From Agelas oroides (lineage: Eukaryota > Porifera > Demospongiae > Agelasida > Agelasidae): 64,000 nt of DNA. Below the pieces are notes generated by a model that saw only the letters and a list, made by a program, of their open reading frames with translations, searched no databases and had not been told where the DNA came from. Shown in pieces: positions 20,428 to 30,037 of the stretch (position 1 is its first letter; every line of letters begins with the position of its first letter). Location of the stretch: positions 6,696,863-6,760,862 of the forward strand of contig OX422205.1 in assembly GCA_949130485.1 (NCBI GenBank), read 5' to 3'. The position numbers and the translations under genes were made by a program.

Positions 20428-21435
20428 CTGCAGGTGGAGGAGGAGGAGCATGCGTCACATGTGATGACCAAGAGTGAACTGGAGCAGACAAAGTCTCAGC
20501 TGGAAGGTGAGGTAGCAGGGGGGGGAGGGGGGACCCGGACTTAGTGTACATGTGTGTGTGTGTGTGCGTGCATGTACTTATGGGGGAGAGAATGGCCAGC
20601 ATGTTCATAAACTGACCTGGACCTAATGAAAGCCTCAAAGTGTGTGCACGTGCTTATGTACCATGAGCGTTGTTTCTGATTCACTTTCAGCAGCAGTGAA
20701 GATGAATCGATGGCAGCTGGTAGGGCACTCATCGGGCCATGCCTCCTCCCCCTCGTGGCAGCCATCCTGTCTACACAACCATTTTGACAGTGTTTAATTT
20801 CCTGCTCCACTGCCTTCGCCACCCCCTCCTCCTGCATCCTCCTTGAGAGGCTACTGCACCATCACACTGTCACACAAGCATATCCTCACACTGTCACTGT
20901 CACACTCTCACAACATCACGTGCCTTCCCTCCCAGAGCCTCCGTGAACGTGAGGAGCAGGTGGAGGGGTTGGTGGCCCATGTGACAGACCTCCGCTTTGA
21001 GATCTCTCTCCTGAGGGACCATGTCACCTCCCACCACACACACAACAATAACATACTTGTTAAGGACCTGGTGAGGGAGGGAGGGGGATGTGAGGAGGGG
21101 AGGGATGCGGGGTAGGGAGGTGTGAGTGGGATGTGAGGTAATTGGAGTGATTTATCTCTTCCTCTCCCTTCCTCCCTCTTTTTCCACTCACCAGGTGAGG
21201 GAGAGGGTGGCCAGCAGCAAGGGGGAGGGCAGCAGGAGGCTCAGAGGGATGCAGAGACAGGTAGGTAGGAGGTGATTGTGTCAGCAGGACGGTAGCCTGC
21301 AAACAAATCTTTTGTGCTTAACCTGTTGGACTGTAGCTCCTCTCTCCCACCATTCCTCTCCTTCCCTATCTTCTCTTGCCTCCCTCCACTTTGTCCCCCT
21401 CCTTCCCCTCTCTTTTCTCCTTTCCTCTCCTCCCT

Positions 21436-21481
21436 TAGCCTCGTACCCCGGCCGTTAATTAACGGCCGGGGTACGAGGCTA
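21436..21481. mobile_element. 46-bp perfect palindrome with 9-bp direct flanks
   Basis: TAGCCTCGTACCCCGGCCGT continues into its own exact reverse complement, centred on TTAATTAA. It is flanked by CTCCTCCCT on both sides (21427-21435 and 21482-21490). Since the intron is CT-rich, the duplication alone is weaker evidence here. Confidence 0.8.
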
Positions 21482-23160
21482 CTCCTCCCTCCACTTTGTC
21501 TCCCTCCTTCCCCTCTTCTCCTTTCCTCTCCTCCCCTCTCTCCCCTCCTCTCCTCTCTCTTCTCCTTTCCTCTCCTCCCTCCCTTCTCTCCCCTCCTCTC
21601 CCCTCCTCTCCTCTCCTCCCCTCCTCTCCTTCCCTCCTAGCTGGACAGTGTGCTGGCAGACAGTGGTCGGCTGGAGGGCACCCTCTCCTCCCTGGGCAGC
21701 GAGAAGGAGCTACTGGCGACCTCCCTGAGACCAGAAGCCAATTACAACAAGCAGCTTGAGGAGGAAAAGGTTCAAGACTTGATAAATTGCACTTTTTAAG
21801 ATTGACGGCTCCATTGTAAAGTGTTTGGACTCTTTTGTTTCTCTCTCCTCCTTCCTAACACACACACAGGAGGCACCTTCATCGCAGCGTCTTGAGGCCT
21901 CACAGGCTGAACTGCAGCAACTGTAGGACTCACAAGTGTCGGAGATCAACGCGAAGTGTCGTGAGATAGATGGTATGAAGTCGCAGCTACAAGAACTCGG
22001 GGGCTGGTGGGAGAGAAAGAGACTCTAAAATCAGAACTACGGAAGACTAAGGAAGATCTGGGGAGGCTGGCGGGGGAGAAGGATGCTCTCACACAGGAAC
22101 TGCAGGACACGAGAGAACAACTGGGGAGGCTGGCGGGGGAGAAAGGAATACTTACACGGGAACTGCAGGAGACGAGGGAACAACTGGGGAGGCTGGCCCT
22201 TCCCTCGTCTCCGGCAGTTCCCGTGTGTTTCTTTCTCCCCCGCCAGCCTCCCCAGTTGTTCCCTCGTCTCCTGCAGTTCCCGTGTAAGTTTTCCTTTCTC
22301 CCCCGCCAGCCTCCCTAGTTGTTCCCTCGTCTCCTGCAATTCCCGTGTGTTTCTCCCCCAGAGAAGGATACTCTTGCACAGGAACTATGGGAGACGAGGG
22401 AGCAACTGGGAAGAACAAGAGCAGAGAATGAGAGGTAAGAGGGAGGGAGGGAGGGGGGATAGAAGAGGAAATGTGAGAGAAAAAGGAGTAATTTACCAGA
22501 TGAATGGTCACCTCTCAAGTCATCTTGTCTGTGTTTGTTTCACTTCTCTGCAGACTGTCATCTGAGTGTGGATCATTGCATGAGTCGTTGGCGGGTGTGG
22601 AGGGGAGAGTTGGAGGTGGAGACCGGGAGACTCTCTTTTCTCCTCCCCCTCCCCTCCTCCCTTACCTCCTCACCTTCTCCCCAGCTGGATCATTTGTCCT
22701 CGCAGGTGAAACTCAGTGCACGGCAACTGGTGGGACGGGGGGAGATTAGAGCCATGAAGGTGTTGATTGATGTTGGAATGTGTCTCTTCCCTCACTCTCC
22801 TCCCTCCCCCCTCTCTCACAGTGTTGCTACTGATTGTCTCCAGAGTAGTCTGCAGTGGGTGATGTCCGAGCTTGACTCCACCCTCACTGAGCTAGAGGGC
22901 ACACGTACCAGCAATATGCTCCTCAAACAGCAGGTGAGGGGGCGTCAAGCTCAGCGTGGGCCAGTTCTAGTGCTGGTCTAAGGGAGCTGTTGTAATTCAT
23001 CCATTTTCCACCCTCTCCCTCTCTCCCCTTCCATTCATGTATCGGACTTGGAGGGCCAGGTGTCTGACCTGAGGGGACAGGTAGATGATCGGGATACGCC
23101 AGCTGGAGCAAGAGAGAAGGGACTCCGGTGATGTACTCAACCTTTCACACAACACACAAG

Positions 23161-24090
23161 TAAATACATGAATAGTTATTCTATGATACGTCACACTAGG
23201 GGTCCTATGAGGCTTCTTGGAATGAAGTGTTCCATCTTCCCCCTCCCCACCCTCCATCCTCCACTACACACCATTACAGATACACATACAAAACAGAGTC
23301 TTTTGTGTTCAATTTCACCATCCCCCCTCCACTCTGCAGGTTTTGAGTTGGTGGATGGCTGGTGCAGGCCCATAAACAAGCTTATCATACAATTGTTGTA
23401 AAAAATTTGCTTTTGGTTTGTCTCTATGGGGGGGGGAAACCAACATCATTTCGAGTGAAATATGTACATGTACATACAGAAGACGGACCCCAGAACTAAA
23501 GATAAACAAGTATAAAACTTGGGCTTGGCAAGGGCAAAAACTGCACAATCATATGCCAGTGTGCTTATTTTGCATGCCAACTACAACTGATCATAGGCTA
23601 CGACCAAGCCATCTGATGCAGAGAAGGGAGGAACAGCGATTTCTTAGTGGTGCGCACTAAATAGAAAAGCCACACACAAGCTCATCAGGACTAGGACGGT
23701 TTATATAACGTGCACATATTTTCAAGTAGCACTACCATCTGTTTCTTCGTCCTTGATGGCAGTGTCCCGAGTGCAGACAGGTGTTTCGACACGGAGCCGC
23801 GACGCACTTGTCCCTCAGCCGGCAGTTCTCGATCCCTCTCAGACAACGCACACCATAGATAATATTATCTATGACGCACACGCAGAAGGACACATACCGT
23901 TGGCGAATTGGTAGTTCGGAAGTCTGTGATGGTTCTTCTTAAACCACTGGAGGCAAACTACGATCACTAGTACGGGACTGCATACGCAGCACTGGCCACA
24001 TAGTTTCGTACATGCGTGGGCACGTTGCCATCATTATGAGTCCACATTTCCGTACTAACTGGATCCACCATTTCCGGTGTTATTGACCGC
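23161..24090. other. no supported gene; possible RING-like remnant on the - strand
   Basis: Mostly unique sequence. At about 23760-23900 the - strand reads Cys-rich sequence (KCVAAPCRNTCLHSGHC) that faintly resembles a C-terminal RING finger with key positions changed. It is preceded by a perfect 20-bp palindrome at 23853-23872 (CATAGATAAT and its complement). A segment around 23995-24050 (GCGTGGGCACGTTGCCATCA) is repeated at about 25808-25860. Confidence 0.2.
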
Positions 24091-24127
24091 TCGGAAAATC
24101 ATCAAGGAAACGGTTTCATAGGATGGG

Positions 24128-24275
24128 TGGCCCCCCCTTAAAATTGTCCCCCAAGACGCGTGGTCCTAGGACCACGTGTCCCCCAGGACAACTTGTCCTA
24201 GGCCCATGTGTCCCCCTAGGACAGCTGGTCCTAGGCCCATGTGTCCCCCTTACGACAAGTTGTCCCCCCCATTAG
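24128..24275. repeat. GTCCTAGGnC / TGTCCCCC repeats
   Basis: Six degenerate copies alternate TGTCCCCC with palindromic TCCTAGGAC-like cores. A further related stretch lies at about 24630-24665. Confidence 0.8.
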
Positions 24276-24357
24276 TCAGCGGCTACAAAGTAGCTACACT
24301 ATCCTCTGTGGCCATTCTGTCCACCAAAACTAAAACTTCAACTTGATGTCAGTAGAT

Positions 24358-24452
24358 AGTCTCGTGCCCAGACTACTGCTTCTACAGACCTGTCTAGTTT
24401 CCAGACCGCATTTTCCTGCGGGGGCGAAAAATGCGGTTTTGGAAACGAGCGG
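24358..24452. mobile_element. composite palindromic element
   Basis: Begins TAGTCTCGTGCCCAGACTA (as at 6285 and 27645). It contains a stem TAGTTTCCAGACCGCATTTT pairing with AAAATGCGGTTTTGGAAAC. It is followed by a GC- and CpG-rich stretch (24431-24637) with a 68-codon open frame of unknown meaning. Confidence 0.55.
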
Positions 24453-24639
24453 GTTCTGCCTTCTCCACACTTGGACCACTTCATCGTAGTCTGCCTTGTC
24501 GCGCCGTTGATTCCAACCCCCCTGGCGCAGCGTACCCGTCCTCTTCGTTACCCTCTACCACCACCGCCGGGTCCGCGCTATCCGGCGGTCGCCGCACGAG
24601 GTCCACATTCGCTCGAACGGGGATGTTGACCGCCTAGGG

Positions 24640-26706
24640 GGACATGTGGTCCTCCCACAACGGGCCCTCAAGGAAACATCATTGCTGCAAGGAAATTTGA
24701 TTGATCATGGTAGAAGTAAGCAGATTCAAAATCAGTGCATGGCTCCTAAGACTCTTAGCTACTGTAGGTAACTGATATACATGTAGGTAGATGCAACAAA
24801 AAACGTTTGGTAGCTGCAGCAAGAATGTCTCACTTAGATTTGTTTACAAATCACTCAGCATGGAGCTTGTGTATGTGCATCAATTATCAAATAGATTTTA
24901 AACTAATATTAATGGCCAGAAAGAGATGTCTTGTCTCAAAGACACATGTACAGCCTTCATTGCAGACTTGGTGGCCTGGCAATTGTATTTTAGCGCAGGC
25001 CCAAGAGTTGGTCAATATACTCCACACTGCAGAATGGAGAAATTAGAGGAAATGACAAAATCATTGAAAGCATGGAGCACTTTGATATGTGTATTACACA
25101 GGGCTCCAATGCTAGGATTCCCACTATAGTAGAGCTTCGGATCATAATCATGCCCTTTATAGCTCTTTCTTATGCCAGCATATGCTCCTATGCTTTCACC
25201 CTACTCTCATGCGTAACATGCCAAGGCCTAGTACCTGGGAATGAGGCTAAATACACAAGCCCTTACTCGTCCTCTTCACCCTCTTTGGCCTGCTATGGCT
25301 CTCACCCTGTCCTCCTTCCTCTCCAGCAGCTGTGTTGGATGTGTGCATGTGTGTACGTACAAGCAGTGAATCAGTCTATGAGTATGTAACAATGTCCCCT
25401 TACCCCCCTCGCAAGTACCAAGTTGCTAACGATTTGTAGATGCAAGTGAAAGGCATTATGTGTGCACGTTGACCGAAAAGGTCTGAAAAGCAGCAGGCTA
25501 AGGGCAAGTGTGTCACTGCATGTCAATTAAGTGACGAAACACTATCGTCAAGGACGAAAAACAGAATCTGATGGTAAGGCTACTTGTAGGTATAGTTATC
25601 TAAGCCGTTCTAGTTCTGGCCTGAACCTCTGTACAAGGCTATTCTATTTGGAGTGCAGCATAATTAATCACAGCTCCTCAGCCCTTCTTCCACTTGTCTA
25701 GACTACACATTGTTAGCGACTTGGTGCTTGCAAAGTGCAGCTGTTGTCAAAATACCTAGGTGAACTTTCCTGACCGATCGCTAGTATGGGCTTGTACTGA
25801 CTGCATATTGCGTGGGCACGTTGCCATCATTACGAACTGAGTCCATTATTTCCAGTTTGTGCCATATAGTAACTGTACAAGGGCTTCTCCCAATTTATAT
25901 CCACAGCTATGAGATAAATTCTGGGAGTGGCCTGTGACCAAGCCTAACTGTCACAAACACTGGTCTTCCAGGTCAGACCCAGTACCCTGGCTTCTCAGTC
26001 TGTGGAAGCGAGTCTCACTCATGAGGCTTGACACCAGGCTGACTTCGTGTGTACCCAGCAAGACTAAATGCATTTTAAATTCACTGCAGAAAGTCGAGTC
26101 AGAACATGCAATCACACAATACTACACCTGGTAAATGCCATAGGCTGTCTAATGAGTGCAATGATGTAATGTGACAAGGGAAAAAGAGTTCGAGAAGCAG
26201 AAGACAGTCAGGGAATTGGCCTACACTGAGCTGAAGCTTGAATTATTGGGCAGGTGTTGCATAATACATTACATTCCCTCTGAGTATTACTATATAGCCC
26301 CTACTCAGAGGTCAAACTGAGCTCAGGATGTGCACCTCTTATCAGCCAATCATCACAATTAGTTTATAGGACAGAACAGCCCACAGTTGCCATGGAAGCC
26401 TAGGTGTACCATGGGAATGCTTTAGTGGACTGTCCCCTTGTATCCCAGCTTTGGTCTGATTTTTCTCCAAAGCTGGAAGACAAAATCAAAATTGGAAGAC
26501 AGAATTCTAGTGCTCCTTTGAACGTAGGTAAGTACCACTACTAAACAAATTGTCGACATACCTTAGACACTTCTTGTGCAGCTTCTTCAGAGGAATGGCC
26601 CTCGCTGGGTGCAGTCTAAAGGAACACAACACAATAATTAGGTACATACCAGCATAAAACAACTTCTCTCTCCCTTCTTGGTTTCTTCAATGGAAAGCAG
26701 GCACTC
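24640..26706. other. no supported gene
   Basis: Unique-looking sequence with short open frames only (about 60-105 codons, no recognisable domain). It carries the second copy of the dispersed GCGTGGGCACGTTGCCATCA phrase at about 25808. Confidence 0.5.
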
Positions 26707-27462
26707 TATACTACTGTATACTAAACCTTAGTCTTTGGACACTCACCAGTTAACTACTAGATTGTGTCCCCAGACCAAACTTTGTGTGAGTGACCTTCAA
26801 CCTATAGTCTGGACACATTCAAAGCAGTCTGAACATTCTCCAAGAGAAGTAACCAGACAATTGACAAGCCAGGTAGGAAGTTTTCTCTAGCCATGGGTAA
26901 CCCATAGGTGTAGTAAAACCCTACAGTCACACAAGGACAATCAAAGAACTCTTACCTAACAATGCCTGACAGCAAGTAGTTTCATTGGTTTCAGCTTGTG
27001 ACTAACCCTAGTCAGCCAAGTGGACTGGGAACACGGAGTCTGTGTGTGGTGTGAATGTGTATGTGTGCAGTGTGCCATGATGAAGGAAAGTCAAAATTGG
27101 GAGACATTATAAAGCTATAGCCTGTGGTGTACAATGCAACTGAGGACGAAGTGTTCTGAGAGTAACAAACCTACCAAAAAAAAAAGGTTTTAGTAGTTTG
27201 GACCTCGAAGAACCAGGCTGATCATTGTGCAGGTATATTATGCATGGATATTCGCGGGCGCATAATCAACATTTCAACCCCGGAGGATCTTCAAGCAAAT
27301 ACAACACTTGGAGACACACTTTAGAAAACAGACTGCTTTGAATGTGTCCAGACTAATTTTTGATAAGGTTGAAGGTCACTCACACAAAATTTGGTCTGGG
27401 GACAAAATCTAGTAGTTAAATGGTGAGTGTCCAAAGACTAAGGTTTAGTATACAATAGTATA
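26707..27462. mobile_element. 756-bp element with about 135-bp terminal inverted repeats
   Basis: The left arm 26707-26842 (TGTATACTAAACCTTAGTC, TTGGACACTCACC, TGTCCCCAGACCAAA, TGTGTGAGTGACCTTCAACC) is about 93% identical to the reverse complement of 27328-27462. The interior is about 480 bp, without a transposase. A degraded relative (GTCCCCAGACCAAATTTGT...GTCTGGACA) is at 28683-28745. Confidence 0.85.
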
Positions 27463-27644
27463 CAAAATTGTGAACTTGAGAGGCCCTCTGCTAACTATAA
27501 CACAAGCTGTCGCATGCCAAGTGAAGTCAGACAGACCAGGCCAGTGGGGAACTTGGGATGGTTTTGAGGAGGAATCCGAGGATTACCTCACAGGTTTCCC
27601 ATGAAGAGTTATGCACCTTTCAATGGTATGCCCCACCTTGCATA

Positions 27645-27725
27645 TAGTCTCGTGCTCAGACTAGTACTTTTCACCAAGTGCATTTTTCCAGTGGGCGTGA
27701 ACAGTACGGTCTCAGAACGAGACTG
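27645..27725. mobile_element. 81-bp inverted-repeat element with 9-bp target duplication
   Basis: The ends are TAGTCTCGTGCTCAGAC and TCTCAGAACGAGACTG. It is flanked by identical CCTTGCATA at 27636-27644 and 27726-27734. This is the third family member with a 9-bp duplication. Confidence 0.85.
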
Positions 27726-28368
27726 CCTTGCATACCTGGGGCGGATGTTGCAGAAACAGGGGGATTTGCCATCAGAATCTTTCCTGAGGGGTTAGTACTA
27801 GGTTAGGATTGTCCCCCTCAAATGTAATACACATTCTCTCTCATTGTGTCTTGAGAGAATTCTGTGTGAATTCCACAGATACCCATATCTACCTGTCGTA
27901 CACTGTGCATGACAGGGAGGTATGGGTATATGTAAGAGATATGTAGGGGGATGGCACGCAGGTTTGTACCCGGCTTGTTCCATTTGGACATGTCAATTCC
28001 CTTCCTACCCCTTATCAAGCCCCAGATATTGGAGGTAGGGCATACCACTGATACACGCAGGCGCATTACATTGCTCTCATCTACGCTGAAAGTGGCTAAA
28101 GTTAGTAATATGCATGCTACACTTACGTACATTCGCAAGTTCACCCATAGACTACCCGCTGTTCGGCAATGCGGGTGGGCAAGGGTCGAAGCTCAAATAA
28201 GGGGCGTGGTCACGCACTAATGAAGCGGGGCACCCTACTCCACTTGCTTGCAAGCATTCCTTGTTACGTCCGTGGTATCTATGCACGGGAGCTACCGAGA
28301 CAACCTAGTATCTATGGTCGACTGGTGCTGCCAATACTTGCCAAGGTGAGGAGCCGCGTCGGCATGTA

Positions 28369-28449
28369 GCTGTAGTCTCACAAGGATTTCTGTTCCGCAG
28401 CGCGATCGGCGCTGCGGAACGGTAAAGGCCTGGCTTGCGAGACTACAGC
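28369..28449. mobile_element. 81-bp inverted-repeat element
   Basis: GCTGTAGTCTC...GAGACTACAGC ends enclose a strong inner stem GTTCCGCAGCGC/GCGCTGCGGAAC. Related ends (TAGTCTC) to the short palindrome family, but no target duplication. From 27726 to 28368 no gene was recognised. Confidence 0.7.
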
Positions 28450-28479
28450 AATTGCGAGAAAACCCTCTGATGAGAACAA

Positions 28480-28678
28480 ATCATGTAATGTGTCCAAGGG
28501 GGTCAGGGATGAATCACGTAATGTGTTCAAGGTGGTCTAGGACCGAGCACATAATGTGTCCAAGGGGGTCTAGGACAGAGCACATAATGTGTCCAAGGGG
28601 GTCTAGGACCGAGCACATAATGTGTCCAAGGGGGTCTAGGACAGAGCACATAGTGTGTCCAAGGGGGTCTAGGACTAC
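28480..28678. repeat. 33-bp minisatellite
   Basis: Six copies of a unit with ATAATGTGTCCAAGGGGGTC and TAGGACCGAGCAC. It is open in all frames because 33 is divisible by 3. From 28750 to 29230 nothing was recognised. Confidence 0.9.
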
Positions 28679-29233
28679 TGTCGTCCCCAGACCAAATTTG
28701 TCGCACACGCCCTTCGGACTCGTCGAAAAATAGTGTCTGGACACTTTCACTATGCAAACTGGGGCAAGATTACATACGATGGTCAGTAAATTGGGTAATT
28801 GTAGGTGTTAATTACATCATCAGCTACCGGCAGCATTTGCTTTGGCGCCGAAAGACGCCAGCAACCTGAAGCTCATTAAATATGTAATGCAGCAATGACC
28901 TTTGTACTGCGCATGTGCAGTAGCTGTCTATCTTGTAGGTGCCACTAAAATGACAGTAGTATATACTAGTGAGATGATTCATCATCATGGGGAGAGCCTG
29001 AGCAAGCAGCAAACTGCTGATTTACTACTTTGTCATGGCACTCAGCAGGATTAGTCACTGTCGAGCCAAATTAAATGAACGCCGCTATAAGAGCTAACTC
29101 CTCACCAGAGATAAATATAAGTATCACACATGCCAGCCATTTCTCCAGCCAGGGCAGCTAACGTGGCTACACATGCATGGACTAAGCTTTACACCGAAAT
29201 CATGAGCTAAATTTCCGGTGTTTCTGATTTTGC

Positions 29234-29470
29234 ATGGCCCGCTACCTAGCTGAAGCGACCCAGTCAACCACTGCCCATATTAAATTTGTACCGCCTGTGA
29301 GCGGCCTGCCGTCGTCGGTAGAAGCACAAACCAGTGCCACGCGTGCTTCAACTTCACACTCCAGGCTCCCGACGCTGCACTCTGACAGTAGCCCTCCACT
29401 GGCCTTCACATGCTTCACGCACAATATCGATCTTCGTGAAATATTTGATTGCGCTCATTTAAAATTTACG
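29234..29470 (+). CDS. possible first coding exon, unknown protein
   Basis: ATG at 29234 opens 79 codons ending exactly at a GTAAGT donor (29471). Its codon-like and CpG-containing composition differs from the flanks. The sequence is Ser/Thr-rich (ATRASTSHSRLPTLHS) and ends REIFDCAHLKFT. It lies upstream of the kinase pseudogene and could be its N-terminal exon. The phase does not fit the glycine-loop frame of the next exon, so the link is a guess. Confidence 0.35.
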
Positions 29471-29557
29471 GTAAGTGGTCGGTCCAAGCACGGTCGTATA
29501 CACACATGCGTGCGCAATGCAGTCACGCTAGTGTGGGGCTCGCTCAGGCTCGCCCCA

Positions 29558-29689
29558 ATTATTTGATGTGTGAGAAGGCAATTGGATATTGCACTCTTGT
29601 GCTGTATTTTCACTCGCCGTGGCTCGTGAAAATACGGCCACACACTCATGCAATATCCAGCCATATTGCCTTCTCACCCATCAAATAAT
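29558..29689. mobile_element. 132-bp palindromic MITE
   Basis: ATTATTTGATGTGTGAGAAG begins the left arm, and the right arm ends TTCTCACCCATCAAATAAT. The inner TATTTTCAC/GTGAAAATA stem also pairs. Confidence 0.85.
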
Positions 29690-29760
29690 ATAACCTGTTA
29701 CCTAGGCAACATGTAAGAATGTGCATATAACCTGTTACCTAGGCAATGTGTAAGAATGTT
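29690..29760. repeat. 36-bp tandem duplication
   Basis: ATATAACCTGTTACCTAGGC followed by AAYRTGTAAGAATG occurs twice in tandem. Confidence 0.85.
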
Positions 29761-30037
29761 GCTTATATCTGGTCCAGTGTGTTGCCTAAGTAATAGTTAA
29801 TTACGTATTTATTAAACCATCTGCAATTGTGGCCAGTGAATGTTACAAGATTGTTGCTATTGAACAAACCTAGTGTGACAAGACATGTACCCTCCTCCAC
29901 CAGACCTTACCAACACTCACACCCTTCTATACACACGTTTCCTCTGCCTGTACACTTTCACCCACACCCTCCACCCAACACACCACCCCACACACCCTCC
30001 ACCTCATCCACCCACCATCCCACACACCCACACACAG

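Larger units (their letters stand above)
19701..23160 (+). pseudogene. multi-exon coiled-coil protein gene, broken
   Basis: Exons joining in phase are 19701-19824 (ends EKRQLSDK), 20434-20506, 20691-20719, 20936-21070 (SLREREEQVEGLV), 21195-21260, 21642-21767 and one starting at 21870. The product would be almost all heptad coiled coil, like centrosomal or cytoskeletal scaffolds. In the exon from 21870 an in-frame TAG at 21924 replaces what reads as CAG (LQQL-stop-DSQVSEI). A frameshift follows near 22002. Then come 21-residue repeats with the pattern GEKxxLxxELxxTREQLGRLA. At about 22199-22362 the repeat block is inverted, then forward sequence resumes. Later exon-like pieces are NERLSSECGSLHESL (22553 on), 22685-22759 and 22844-22933. 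Another frameshift lies near 23095. Splice sites are good but the frame is broken several times, so I call it a pseudogene. The 5' end is not identified. Confidence 0.55.

Noticed and set aside
23760-23900. RING finger gene on the - strand
   Set aside because: Only a weak Cys/His pattern with substituted ligands and an inserted palindrome. Kept as a low-confidence note, not as a gene.
24431-24637. 68-codon frame in a GC-rich stretch
   Set aside because: No domain, no splice support and an overlap with a palindromic element. CpG-rich composition alone is not enough.
28169-28369. 66-codon frame with VRGIYARELPRQ
   Set aside because: No recognisable family, no flanking exon signals, and it ends at a palindromic element.
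28452-28757. Repeat protein with RTEHIMCPRGS units
   Set aside because: The 33-bp minisatellite is divisible by three and open in several frames on both strands.
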